Shown: piece by piece, positions 15,935 through 25,085 of the stretch | Layout of the letters: each line of letters begins with the position of its first letter | Numbering within the stretch: position 1 is the first letter of the stretch | From: CAWEPK01 sp963835595 | GTDB taxonomy: Bacteria > Desulfobacterota > Syntrophorhabdia > Syntrophorhabdales > WCHB1-27 | DNA length: 64,000 nt | Assembly (NCBI GenBank): GCA_963835595.1 | Contig: CAWIGL010000002.1 | Location: 248,001-312,000 of the forward strand | Direction: 5' to 3' | Made by a program: the position numbers and the translations under genes | Notes under the pieces: model-generated | The model's input: the letters and a program-made list of their open reading frames with translations, nothing else | What the model was told of the DNA's origin: nothing | The model's database searches: none

Positions 15935-16603
15935 ATGCCGCGAGGAAAAGACGTTACTCCGCAACACGAGAAGAAGAGAGTGGACATCATGCTGAAGGCG
16001 ATGAAGCTCTTCATGGCGAAGGGCTTCGACGGGACCTCGACCAGCGACATCTGCTGGTCGGCCAGGCTGACGAAGCCCAGCCTCTACCATTACTTCAACA
16101 GCAAGAACCACCTGCTGTTCTCGATCCATATGTACGCAATCGAGAACTTGCTCCGCCCTTACCTGGCGGAGGCAGCCACGATCAAGGACCCCCTTGAGCG
16201 GCTGCGCATGATGATAAGGGAATACACGAAGATCATCCTCTCTCACCCCGAGCTCCGCTTCCTGCTCCACGAATCGCTCACGGTGAAGGACAAGTACTAC
16301 ATGGAGATCAGGAAGGAGTGGAGGCGCCTCCATATCCTTTACCGCACGACCATCATCGAGCTTCAGTCGGCCGGCACAGTCGAGAAAGACCTCGAAGCGT
16401 CCTGGAGCTCCCTGCTCCTTCTGGGCATGATAAGCTGGATGACCTTCTGGTTCAACTACAAGAACAGGGAGCGCGTCGATGACATGGTCGATCTTGTCGT
16501 TCGCATGGGATTCCAAAGCCTGGGCATCAAGGCCGTCGCGGAAAGCGCGCCGGCCGGAAGCCGGGACGTAGGCGCCGAGAAGGCCCTTCAAGGGCAGAAG
16601 TGA
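15935..16603 (+). CDS. TetR-family regulator (TetR-1)
   Basis: A 222-aa regulator. The N-terminal helix-turn-helix (residues about 18-64) reads GTSTSDICWSARLTKPSLYH then YFNSK, the TetR signature. The C-terminal ligand domain (HPELRFLLHESLTVKDKYY, WMTFWFNYKNRERVDD) is clearly related to those of the TetR genes at 38563 and 49662. The three form a paralogous set, each beside an aromatic-acid gene cluster. GGGAGACG precedes the ATG. Its last codon overlaps the next gene. Aromatic acyl-CoA ligands are plausible by analogy with FadR/PaaR-like TetR proteins, but this is inference. Confidence 0.85.
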   Translation: MPRGKDVTPQHEKKRVDIMLKAMKLFMAKGFDGTSTSDICWSARLTKPSLYHYFNSKNHLLFSIHMYAIENLLRPYLAEAATIKDPLERLRMMIREYTKIILSHPELRFLLHESLTVKDKYYMEIRKEWRRLHILYRTTIIELQSAGTVEKDLEASWSSLLLLGMISWMTFWFNYKNRERVDDMVDLVVRMGFQSLGIKAVAESAPAGSRDVGAEKALQGQK

Positions 16604-16866
16604 AGATCGAGGTCCGGACGAACGTCCACCTGCCTGAGATACCTCCCTCCCTGGAGGTCGCGGAAGGGGCCACGCTGCGCGACGTGCTTTCCGTGATCGC
16701 CCCCCAGGTCATCGACCCCGACACGGGGAATATGCGGTCCGACCAGGACATCTGGGGCATCCGCCTTAACGATGACCTTTGCTCGCTCCTGCCGGACGGC
16801 CTGAGCACCGCCATACGGGAAGGCGACGTAATTGAGCTCTCTCTCATCTTGATGGCGGGCGGGTAG
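16600..16866 (+). CDS. MoaD/ThiS-like ubiquitin-fold sulfur carrier
   Basis: An 88-aa protein beginning with a GTG that overlaps the TGA of TetR-1 (GTGA). It has a beta-grasp pattern (KIEVRTNVHLPEI, EVAEGATLRDVLSVI) and ends in MAGG, the C-terminal Gly-Gly that is adenylated and thiocarboxylated in sulfur carriers. It is longer than ThiS and close to MoaD size. It may serve molybdenum- or tungsten-cofactor synthesis, perhaps for the molybdenum hydroxylase of this island. No MoaE or E1-like enzyme is in the window. A sulfur carrier translationally coupled to a TetR gene is unusual. Confidence 0.75.
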   Translation: MKIEVRTNVHLPEIPPSLEVAEGATLRDVLSVIAPQVIDPDTGNMRSDQDIWGIRLNDDLCSLLPDGLSTAIREGDVIELSLILMAGG

Positions 16867-17052
16867 GTCCCTCACGCCGTCAGCGTTTTACGCTCACACC
16901 ACGCTGCGCGTCAGAGCGATCTCTTTCATTGCGCTTCGCGCCGGTAAAAGATCGTTTTAGCGCGCAGCGCCGCGTGACGCATTACCCCGCGATTAGCTTT
17001 TGTATAGATCGCGGGGCAAAGATCACGGCACACCCGGCCCCCGCCCCCTCCC
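16867..17052. other. Convergent intergenic region with hairpin
   Basis: CCCCGCGAT (16985-16993) and ATCGCGGGG (17008-17016) form a perfect 9-bp stem between the rightward MoaD-like gene and the leftward TRAP operon. No T-run flanks it; it may reduce read-through in both directions. Confidence 0.5.
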
Positions 17053-18354
17053 TCATTTCATGAGTGCCCTTGGGAGGTAGGTGGCCAGTTCGGGGAACAG
17101 GAAAAGCATGACCGCGCAGGCAATGATGGCAATTAAAAAGGGATACACACCTCCGTATATCACCTTGAAGGGCACTTTGGTAATGTTCTTTACGATAAAC
17201 ACGTTGATCGCCACCGGCGGAAGGACCACGCCTATCATTACGGTTATGGCGATCATGATGGTGAACCAGATCGGATCGTATCCGAGCCTTGTAGCAGCAG
17301 GAAAGAAGATAGGGGTGGCGAGCACCATGAACGCGAGGTCATCGATAAACGAGCCGCCCACCTGATAGATGATGGCAATAAGGATCATGATGAGCCAGGG
17401 CGGGACGGGCAGCGATACGATCCAATCGGCAGCGAGCGCCGGGATATCGGTCATTGTAATGAAATGGCTCAGCACCGTTGAGCCCGCAACGAGCAAAAGG
17501 ACCATGCACGAGATGTGTATGGCTTCGGAAACCGACGCCAGGAACTTTTTTACATCGAGTTCCCTTTTGGCAAGGGATAAGAGGATTACCAGAGCCGTCC
17601 CTACGCTGCCCGCCTCCGTGGGGGTGAAAAAGCCCTCCATGATCCCGCCTATCACCAGGAGGAAAATGGCCAGGACCCACACCAGCTCGGGAAGCGACGA
17701 TATCCTCTCTCTCCACGAGGACCTCTCGCCCACCGGGCCGATGGACGGGTTTATTTTGCACCATCCGTATATGATGAATATAAAAAACAACGCAATAATC
17801 AGTCCCGGTATTATTCCCGCGAGAAACAGCTTGCCGATCGACTGCTCCGTGATGATGCCGAGCACTATGAGGGTGACGCTCGGCGGAATGAGTATCCCCA
17901 GCGTGCCCACGGTGGCAACGATGCCGGTCGAGAGCTTCTTGCTGTATCCGTATTTGTCCATCATGGGAACGGCGATGCTGGCGAAGGTCGCCGCAGTTGC
18001 AGGCGAGGACCCGCAGATGGCCTTGAAAGCGGTTGCCCCTCCCACTGTAGCCATAGCCAGCCCACCCGGGATATGGCCCATGAACTTATACGCCGCATCG
18101 TACAACCGCCTCGCAATGCCCGAATGGAACGCAACCTGGCCCATCATAATGAAGAGAGGGACAACTGTTAGACCATAGGATGAAAAGACATCGAAAAAAT
18201 CTTTGGCGAGCATGTTGAAAGCCGCCTCCACCGAAACGAGCATGCTGAACCCCATCACACCGACTATCGCCATCGCGAAACTGAGCTCGATGCCGGTCAG
18301 AAACAGGAAGAGCACCATCGCTATGCCCACGATCCCTATACCGATTTCATTCAT
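17053..18354 (-). CDS. dctM: TRAP transporter large permease, DctM family (island A)
   Basis: A 433-aa, roughly 12-helix inner-membrane protein of the ion-transporter superfamily, the sodium-coupled core of a TRAP transporter. Typical motifs include GGATAFKAICGSSPATAATF, IPPSVTLIVLG and GGSFIDDLAFM. The start at 18354 is chosen because it overlaps the end of dctQ by 8 bp and has GGAGAAGA upstream; the frame extends 14 codons further but without a ribosome site. It works with DctQ and the DctP binding protein encoded just upstream. A paralogue lies at 42426-43733 with the same 8-bp overlap. Confidence 0.95.
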   Translation of the reverse strand: MNEIGIGIVGIAMVLFLFLTGIELSFAMAIVGVMGFSMLVSVEAAFNMLAKDFFDVFSSYGLTVVPLFIMMGQVAFHSGIARRLYDAAYKFMGHIPGGLAMATVGGATAFKAICGSSPATAATFASIAVPMMDKYGYSKKLSTGIVATVGTLGILIPPSVTLIVLGIITEQSIGKLFLAGIIPGLIIALFFIFIIYGWCKINPSIGPVGERSSWRERISSLPELVWVLAIFLLVIGGIMEGFFTPTEAGSVGTALVILLSLAKRELDVKKFLASVSEAIHISCMVLLLVAGSTVLSHFITMTDIPALAADWIVSLPVPPWLIMILIAIIYQVGGSFIDDLAFMVLATPIFFPAATRLGYDPIWFTIMIAITVMIGVVLPPVAINVFIVKNITKVPFKVIYGGVYPFLIAIIACAVMLFLFPELATYLPRALMK

Positions 18355-18829
18355 ATTCTTCTCCGAGAATTTTGATGATATCGCATACGAGGACAAGGCA
18401 CTGGACGAAGCAACTGCCGGCCAGTCCGAATGCGATGGGATAAAAGGGCAACTGGCGAGTGAGAGAAACTTCCCCCTTGAGATAAAGGTCTGTCCCCACT
18501 ATGATCAGATTCCAGCCTGCGACGAAGAACAGCCCTATGCCCAGCAGTCTTGTAAAAATGTTGATAACGTTCCTTCTCCCTTGAGGAAATTTCTGTGTAA
18601 GAAAATCGACGTAGATGTGGCCCCTTATCCATGAGGTGATGGGAATGCCGAACCCTATTACGACGGCCCCCAAAAGACCGACGATCTCGTATGTTCCGGT
18701 GATGGGTCTCTTGAATATACGCAATATCACGTCGGCCACGGTGAGGACCATTATAAACACCAGGGCAACGGACGATATCCCGTTCAGAAATTTGCTCAGG
18801 TTGTGTACGCCCGCGAGGATAATTTTCAT
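18347..18829 (-). CDS. dctQ: TRAP transporter small permease, DctQ family (island A)
   Basis: A 160-aa protein with four predicted membrane helices, including SVALVFIMVLTVADVILRIF, GAVVIGFGIPITSWIRGH and FTRLLGIGLFFVAGWNLIIV. It partners DctM. The start at 18829 follows a G-rich ribosome site (GGGGGGG); an upstream in-frame start at 18862 is less likely. Its close paralogue is at 43726-44208. Confidence 0.92.
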   Translation of the reverse strand: MKIILAGVHNLSKFLNGISSVALVFIMVLTVADVILRIFKRPITGTYEIVGLLGAVVIGFGIPITSWIRGHIYVDFLTQKFPQGRRNVINIFTRLLGIGLFFVAGWNLIIVGTDLYLKGEVSLTRQLPFYPIAFGLAGSCFVQCLVLVCDIIKILGEEYE

Positions 18830-18888
18830 AACCCCCCCATTCGAGATCCTTCTGAAAAACAAAAAAGAAGTTTCCCGCGCCCCCTTTC

Positions 18889-19911
18889 CTATTGTATCTT
18901 TTTGAGATAATCGAGACTGAACCTCAGCACCTCTTCGCCGGGCAGCTTTTTCGCCTTCATGTCTCTTACGTAATCGTCAAAGGTGCCGGCTACCTTTTTC
19001 ACCCACCTCTCGTCCTCCTGCTTGGAGAGGGGAATGATCTTATTTCCCAGTTTAAGGGTAAAGTTCCTGCCGAGAAGATCGTATTTGTCCCATACCTTTC
19101 CTATCCTGTCGACCCATTCGTCGTTCACCCGTTCGATGATCTTTTGAACGTCGGGCGTCAGTGAATTCCACACCTTTTTGTTCATGACCACCATAAAGAC
19201 CGTCGTGTTCGCAGTCCCGAAATTCTCAGTGGTGTATTTTACCACCTCTCCCCATTTGAAGCCCTCCAGAGACGCTATCGGAGCGGTCGACCCGTCAACC
19301 ACCCCCTTGCTCAGCGCGTCATAGGTGTCGCCCATCGGCATGGCTACCGGGGTCCCCCCGAGGGCGGTCACGATCTTCGCGCCCAGGCCCGTCGTCCTGA
19401 TCTTCATGCCCTTCATGTCCTCAAGATTCCTCAAGGGTTTCTTCGTATGAAATATCGTAGGCCCCGTTGCGTGGAAAAACATCACCTCCACGTCGTCCAA
19501 TTCCCTGGGCCGGAACTTCTTATAGATCGCGTTGCTCAGTCTTGCAGCGGACAGGGCGGTCTTGTAACCCAGAGGAAGGTCCGTTACCTCCATCAGGGGG
19601 AACCTGCCCCGCGTATAACTGAGGGCGGTAGAACACATCGTCGATATACCCCTGACGACGCCGTCATAAGACTTGTCTGCAGGTGTGAGGGTGCTTCCCG
19701 GAAACATGACGGTTCTGACGGCTCCGTTCGTCCTTTTCTCTATCTCCTTTCCCCATTCGGCAAGACTCTCCGTAACCGGATGACCGACGGGCCAGAAATG
19801 AGAGTACGTCAATTTGACGGTTTTTGTCTGACCGAAGGATGAAGGAACGGCGAACGTAAAAACGATGCATAAGGCACAGAGAACCGAAAGTGCCAGCCTG
19901 TACTTTTTCAT
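18889..19911 (-). CDS. dctP: TRAP transporter solute-binding protein, DctP family (island A)
   Basis: A 340-aa periplasmic binding protein with a signal peptide (residues 1-27, ending AVPSSFG) and the DctP fold. Signature segments are YSHFWPVGHPVTESLAEWG near the start, then GMKIRTTGLGAKIVTALGGT, and MPMGDTYDALSKGVVDG. The Arg of KIRTTG normally pairs with the carboxylate of the ligand, so an organic acid is expected; aromatic acids are plausible from context. AAAGGAG precedes the ATG. It lies 39 bp downstream of ubiD in the same leftward array. Confidence 0.93.
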   Translation of the reverse strand: MKKYRLALSVLCALCIVFTFAVPSSFGQTKTVKLTYSHFWPVGHPVTESLAEWGKEIEKRTNGAVRTVMFPGSTLTPADKSYDGVVRGISTMCSTALSYTRGRFPLMEVTDLPLGYKTALSAARLSNAIYKKFRPRELDDVEVMFFHATGPTIFHTKKPLRNLEDMKGMKIRTTGLGAKIVTALGGTPVAMPMGDTYDALSKGVVDGSTAPIASLEGFKWGEVVKYTTENFGTANTTVFMVVMNKKVWNSLTPDVQKIIERVNDEWVDRIGKVWDKYDLLGRNFTLKLGNKIIPLSKQEDERWVKKVAGTFDDYVRDMKAKKLPGEEVLRFSLDYLKKIQ

Positions 19912-19950
19912 TGTGCTGCTCCTTTCAAACGCTTTTACGATGGGGTCTTT

Positions 19951-21369
19951 CTATTTCGACGGGAAAAACTCGCCCCACCTTTTTTGCACCCTTTTCACCA
20001 CGTCTTCGCTCAGCGTGATAAGGGTGGGCTTCTTTTCCTGCTTCCACTCGAAAGGCGTCGTGGCGTCGAGGATCATCCGCGACGTCGTGTCCTTGTCCTC
20101 GATGGGCAAAGAAGGGTCGATATGCGAGGAGAACCCGCGTTTCAGTATGTCCACCCCCCTGTCCGGCTGCAATTTCATGCCGATGGCCCACCAGACCTGG
20201 CTTAAGTTGGAGGGGTCCACATCGTCGTCCACTATGACGACAAGCTTGGTCGAATAGGCCCCCGACGGGCACGAGACGACTGCGGTGCCCACCTGCCTGG
20301 CGTGGCCCGCGTACAACTGCTTGATGGAGACGATGGCGGTGAAGTACCCGCCCGTCTCAGGCGGGCAGTAGACGCCCAGGATGCCGGGGAGCGCCATCTT
20401 TTCGAGGTCCGTCCAGAGCAGCGCCGTCCTGTTCAGGGCCTGGAGGATGTGGATGTCCGTCATCGGCTTGCCCGTCGTGCAACCCCAGTGGATCGGGTTG
20501 TTCCTGTAGGTCACGCACTTTACCTTCATGAAAGGCTTGGGGTACGTCGCCTGGTAGTAGCCCGAATACTCGCCGTAAGGGCCTTCGGGCCGCAGCTCGA
20601 AGGGATCGACCTCCCCTTCGAGGACAACCTCGGCCGTCGCAGGGATCGGCAGGTCCACTATCTCCCCCCGCACCGTCTCGACGGGCGACCCCCGCAGCGC
20701 GCCGATGTAATCGTATTCCGACTCGCCCGGCGGGAAGGGGGCGCTCGCGCAAAGGAAAATTGTGGGATCGACCCCTATGGCGACCGCGACCGGCATGGGC
20801 TTGCCGAGCTTCTCGTATTCCTTCAGGTGGAGCTGGATGTGCTTTCCGGGGATCATCCAGATGCCCGCGTTCTGCTTGTCGAGGACCTGCATCCGGTGCG
20901 TGCCGAGGTTGACCCATCCGGTCTCCGGGCTTCGCGAGATCACGCAGTGCGTAGTGCCGATGTAGCGGCCGCCGTCCTTCTCGTAGTACTTCGGGACGGG
21001 GAACTTCAGGAGGTCCACCTTGTCACCCTTGTCGATGTTCTCCTTGCAGGGGCCGGTGGCGACCTCTACGGGCGGTATCTTCTCCCGCACCGTCCTGCGC
21101 ATCCATTCCCTGGCTACGCCCATGACGCTCAAATGGCGCGGCAGGTCGAGGGCAATGGCCAGTCTCCTGGGGGTCGCCAGGGCGCTGCAGAAGACGGGCG
21201 TTGAGTAGCCCTTGACGTTCTCGAAAAGGAGGGCAGGCCCCCCTTTCTCGTCGTTGAGCTTAGATATGTGGGAAAGCTCCAGGTCCCAATCGACCTCGGC
21301 CCCGATGCGCTGGAGGTCCCCCTCCTTTTCCAGTTGCGCGATAAATTCCCTCAAGTCCCGGTACGCCAT
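19951..21369 (-). CDS. UbiD-family (prFMN-dependent) decarboxylase
   Basis: A 472-aa member of the UbiD superfamily, which reversibly decarboxylates aromatic or unsaturated acids with prenylated FMN. Hallmarks are the N-terminal YRDLREFIAQLEKEGDLQRI, the cofactor/metal region GWVNLGTHRMQVLD, and EGPYGEYSGYYQATYPKP with the catalytic Glu. Candidate roles are phenolic-acid or phenylphosphate-type (de)carboxylation, or decarboxylation of a phthaloyl-type CoA ester as reported for UbiD-like enzymes in Syntrophorhabdus. No UbiX prenyltransferase is in the window. AAAGGAGG precedes the ATG. It is followed by the TRAP genes and preceded by a thioesterase, placing it in an uptake-and-decarboxylation unit. 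Confidence 0.9.
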   Translation of the reverse strand: MAYRDLREFIAQLEKEGDLQRIGAEVDWDLELSHISKLNDEKGGPALLFENVKGYSTPVFCSALATPRRLAIALDLPRHLSVMGVAREWMRRTVREKIPPVEVATGPCKENIDKGDKVDLLKFPVPKYYEKDGGRYIGTTHCVISRSPETGWVNLGTHRMQVLDKQNAGIWMIPGKHIQLHLKEYEKLGKPMPVAVAIGVDPTIFLCASAPFPPGESEYDYIGALRGSPVETVRGEIVDLPIPATAEVVLEGEVDPFELRPEGPYGEYSGYYQATYPKPFMKVKCVTYRNNPIHWGCTTGKPMTDIHILQALNRTALLWTDLEKMALPGILGVYCPPETGGYFTAIVSIKQLYAGHARQVGTAVVSCPSGAYSTKLVVIVDDDVDPSNLSQVWWAIGMKLQPDRGVDILKRGFSSHIDPSLPIEDKDTTSRMILDATTPFEWKQEKKPTLITLSEDVVKRVQKRWGEFFPSK

Positions 21370-21513
21370 GATGCCCTCCTTTTTTGGTCGTCAGACGGTC
21401 AGATCTTCGATGCCCGATGTGCGTTTGTGGCGGATTATTTTATATACGGGTAGATGCAATAGCTTGCGATGCGGCGGGGATTACCAGTTCGCCTGCGGAC
21501 GGCGTAAGGCGCT

Positions 21514-21954
21514 CTACGCCCCTTTTTCGAGGAAAGGTAAGATGTCCTTCTTCCTATAGACGAGGGCCTGGCAGACGGCTATCTTCCGGTCTCCCTCCTC
21601 CTCCTTTTGCACGACCTCGATGGCGTAGGTGGCGGTCGGGTCCGTGCGGCTCTGCTCCCGCGCCTCAGCGACGAGGAGGGCGCCGACCTTCGGGCTTTCC
21701 AGGAATATGACGTTGAGGCTCAGGGCGACGGCGACCGTGCCGTGGGAGTTCGAGGCTGCGGCGAACGCCTCGTCGATAAGGGAAAAAATCGCCCCCCCGT
21801 GGACCAGACCGTCGAAATTGACCATTTTCTCGGAATACCTGGTCTCGACCGCAGCGTAGCCCGGCCCTATGTCGCGCAGGCTGATGCCCATGTGGTTGGC
21901 ATATCCCTCCTCCCTGATCTCTTCCCTCAATGCCTGCAATACGTCTTTCTTCAT
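21514..21954 (-). CDS. PaaI-type hotdog thioesterase
   Basis: A protein of about 146 aa from ATG 21954; a TTG at 21993 would add 13 residues. The hotdog-fold signature NFDGLVHGGAIFSLIDEAFA matches the PaaI/YdiI group, where the Asp/Glu on the long helix activates water to hydrolyse aryl- or acyl-CoA thioesters. The likely role is releasing CoA from dead-end aromatic acyl-CoA esters made by the cluster's ligases. It lies between the MFS carrier and ubiD on the same strand. Confidence 0.85.
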   Translation of the reverse strand: MKKDVLQALREEIREEGYANHMGISLRDIGPGYAAVETRYSEKMVNFDGLVHGGAIFSLIDEAFAAASNSHGTVAVALSLNVIFLESPKVGALLVAEAREQSRTDPTATYAIEVVQKEEEGDRKIAVCQALVYRKKDILPFLEKGA

Positions 21955-22078
21955 AGGCCCGTCACCCTTTCCCCGGAATTTTTGAGACTCCAAAACCCAC
22001 GGGCCAGTTTAACAGGATATCGGGTGGGATTCCACAAGTATGTCTGTAGTCCCTTCCGCGCCGCCCGGTAACTGCGCT

Positions 22079-23328
22079 TCAAGCGCCTTTGCCTTCCCTC
22101 GCCGGTCCGCCGGCTACCGCCGCAGGGGCCGTTTTCTTCTTCAGGATGAGTGACACGAGCGCGCCCAGGACGGCAACGACCGCGGACAGGAGGAATGCGC
22201 TCGTGAAGGTGCCCGTTGCGTCCTTGATCCACCCTCCGATTGCCGGTCCGAGCGCCTGGCCTATGCTGTGGGAAAGCGTGACGAAGCCGAGACCGGCAGG
22301 GGCGAGCTTACCACCAACTGCATCCCCGACCGCCGCGGCCATGATCGTCGGGATGGACCACGCCGTAATACCGAAGATCACGGCAGAAAGGTAGAACCCG
22401 ACGTCTTCTTTCCAGAGGGCGAATATAGTGAACGCCAGGGCCAGCGTAATGTACGCGAGGACCGCGCCGTACCGCCTGCCCAGTACATCTGAGATGCCGC
22501 CCCAGATCACCCCGCAGAATATGCTGAGGGCGCCAAGGAGGGCGAATATCCCGCCTGCCTTGGAAGGCGTCAGGTTGCATTCCTTGCAGAGGTACGCAAT
22601 GAAAAACGTGATGTAGATGATATAGGCGAAGCCGTACATGAAGTAGACCCAGGCCAGCTTCCATATCTCGGCTCCCTCACCACGTCGCGCCACGCGGAAA
22701 AGAGCGTCACCTTCGGACCCGTTTTGCTCTCCTCCCGGCCGCCATACATTTGCAGCCCTTTCTGGGCGGGGTTGTCGCGGAGGAACGACAAGCAGACGAA
22801 GGCAAGGATGAAGACGACGATGCCCATACAGAACCAGGAATACCTCCACCCATTCCAGGCGATGACGGAGGGCAGGATTATGCCCGACAGGAAAAGCCCA
22901 AGGCCGATGCCGCCCGATACGATGCCCGTGGCAAGCCCCCTGTTCCTTACTGCAAACCAGGCGGCGGGCAAGGCCATTATGGGGATGTAGGCACTACCGT
23001 TGGCCGCCCCCGTAATCAGGCGCGTGAAAAAGGCGAATACAAAGGAATTGGAAAGCCCGGTGAGGAAGAGGCTTATCCCTATGACGAGAAGGGAGATGAA
23101 GACGACCCTTCGGATGCCGAAACGGGCTGCAAGGAACCCGCCAAAGAGCCCTAAAACGAGATAACCGATAAAATTGCCTGTGGCGATAAGGCCGACCTGC
23201 TTATAGTTGAGGGCAAGGCCCTCCCGCATCGAAGGAAGAATCACCGAGTAGGACATTCTTCCGAAGCCGTGGGCAAGAACCGTGACGAGCGTACCGGTGA
23301 AAGCGATTATCCAGGCATAGTGCAGCAT
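22079..23328 (-). CDS. MFS transporter, one frame break
   Basis: About 416 aa across two frames, with 12 predicted helices. The first frame (ATG 23328, after AAAGGGGGG) has MLHYAWIIAFTGTLVTVLAH and the MFS loop GGFLAARFGIRRVV. It runs to WRDVVREP, after which the other frame continues EIWKLAWVYFMYGFAYIIYI to the C-terminus. The break is near 22669-22673, where one base appears to be missing. The relation to monocarboxylate/OFA-type carriers is by general resemblance only. A carboxylate or aromatic acid is a plausible substrate, since genes for CoA ligation and release flank it. Confidence 0.82.
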
Positions 23329-23440
23329 CGTTCCCCCCTTTACTTCCGATACTTCGTGAAACCGGGGCAACTTCTACAACCTTGCTCTCAGGGCGGGGCC
23401 GGCCCGCCGATGGGCCGGCCCCGCCAGTTTGTTCCGCTTC

Positions 23441-25048
23441 TTACTTGTGGTCGCTCCACTTGCCGTACCGCTCGCGCAGGACCCTGTGGAGTATCTTGCC
23501 GGGTCCCGACCTCGGCATCTCCTCGTCCTTGATGAAGATGATGTTCTTCGGGATCTTGAAGCCCGCGATCTTGCCCCTGCAATACGCCTGGAGCTCCTCC
23601 GGCGTGGCCGTCTGCCCCTCGTGGAGGACCACCACGGCCGTGACCTGCTCGCCCCATTTTTCATGGGGGACGCCGATGACCGCCACGTCCCGCACCTTGT
23701 CATGGCCGCCGACGACGTTCTCGACCTCCGACGGGTAGATGTTCTCGCCGCCGCTTATAATCATGTTCGCCTTCCGGTCCACCAGGAAGTAGTAACCGTC
23801 CTCGTCACGGTAGGCCATGTCGCCGGAGCCGAAATATTCCCCCTTCATGGCGGCCGCCGTCCTGTCGGGCTCCTTCCAGTACCCCTCGAAGAGCATGGCG
23901 CTTCTCGTATAGACCTCGCCGACCTCGCGCGGCTTCGTCACAATGTTGCCCTCGTCGTCGTAGAGCCTTATGACGTCCGAATGCATCACCTCGCGGCCGC
24001 ACGAGCCGAGCTTCGTGAGCTGCTCGTGGGGCTTCAGGATCGTCGCTATGCCCGATTCCGTGCACCCGTAAGCCTCCCAGAGGCGCGAGTTGGGGAACAT
24101 CTCGAGGATCCCGAGCTTCGTGTCCCTCCTGGCCGGGGCAGACGAGATGAGGGCCTTTTTGAACGTGCTGAGGTCGTATTTCTTCTTTACGTCGTCCGGC
24201 AGGGCAAGGAGCATGATGTAGTGCGTCGGCACAAGGGAGGTGAAGGTAACTTTGTGGTCGGAGAAGGTCTTCAGCAAGTTCTCCGCGTTGAAGCTCACCA
24301 TATTGTAGCACATGACCGTGCCGCCGATCCACGTGAAGACGAACGAATAGAACAGGGAATTGACGTGGCAGCACGGCATGACGAGGAGGACAGTGTCGTC
24401 GAACTCGAAGGAATGCTCGTAGATCGAGATAAGATACTGGGAAAAGAGGTTCGCGTGGCTCTTCATCACGCCCTTCGGCTTGCCCGTCGTGCCGCCCGTG
24501 TACATGATGACCCAGATGTCGTCTTCCCGGACATCGACGGCGGGCTCTTGCGGGCTCGCCTTAGCCAGTGCCTTTTCATACGGGATGTACCCGTCGTATT
24601 CTTCCGTCCCGACGGCGAAGGAGATGTACTTCTCCACTGTGGGGAGGTTCTTCTTCATCCCGTTCACCATGTTGATCCACGGGTATTCTTTCCCGTCCGT
24701 AGGGTCTTTCCCACCCTGCACGATGAAGGCCTTTGCCTCGCAGTGGTTGATGTTGTACTCCATCTCCGCCGCCGACAGCCTGAACATGATGGGCACGCAG
24801 ATGAAGCCGCCCTTCGCGGCAGCGCCGTAAATGTCCATCCATTCCACGCAGTTGTACCCCAGGGCCGCGAACCTGTCGCCCTTCTTTAGACCCATATCCG
24901 AAAGGGCGTTTGCGAGCCTGCACGCCCTGTCGTTCCACTGGGCGAAGGTGAATTCCTTGTACAGGTCCTTCGCCCCTATCTTGTTCGGGTATTTGAAGGC
25001 ATTGATCGAAAGAACATCCTTCGCCGTCAACCAGCGTCCGTTGTTCAT
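23441..25048 (-). CDS. AMP-forming acyl-CoA ligase (island A, ligase 1)
   Basis: A 535-aa ANL-superfamily enzyme making acyl-CoA from an acid, ATP and CoA through an acyl-AMP. Motifs are the P-loop MYTGGTTGKPKGVMKS (about residue 185), WEAYGCTESG, the hinge FLVDRKANMIISGGENIYPS and the C-terminal catalytic Lys in RSGPGKILHRVLRE. A paralogue of identical length at 44321-45928 aligns without gaps and looks nearly 90% identical by eye, so the two should share a substrate class. An aromatic or cyclic carboxylate is inferred from the adjacent BcrB/BcrC-like genes. Confidence 0.93.
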   Translation of the reverse strand: MNNGRWLTAKDVLSINAFKYPNKIGAKDLYKEFTFAQWNDRACRLANALSDMGLKKGDRFAALGYNCVEWMDIYGAAAKGGFICVPIMFRLSAAEMEYNINHCEAKAFIVQGGKDPTDGKEYPWINMVNGMKKNLPTVEKYISFAVGTEEYDGYIPYEKALAKASPQEPAVDVREDDIWVIMYTGGTTGKPKGVMKSHANLFSQYLISIYEHSFEFDDTVLLVMPCCHVNSLFYSFVFTWIGGTVMCYNMVSFNAENLLKTFSDHKVTFTSLVPTHYIMLLALPDDVKKKYDLSTFKKALISSAPARRDTKLGILEMFPNSRLWEAYGCTESGIATILKPHEQLTKLGSCGREVMHSDVIRLYDDEGNIVTKPREVGEVYTRSAMLFEGYWKEPDRTAAAMKGEYFGSGDMAYRDEDGYYFLVDRKANMIISGGENIYPSEVENVVGGHDKVRDVAVIGVPHEKWGEQVTAVVVLHEGQTATPEELQAYCRGKIAGFKIPKNIIFIKDEEMPRSGPGKILHRVLRERYGKWSDHK

Positions 25049-25085
25049 ATGCTCCCTCCCTCGAAGGTAAATTTTTGCCCTTCCG

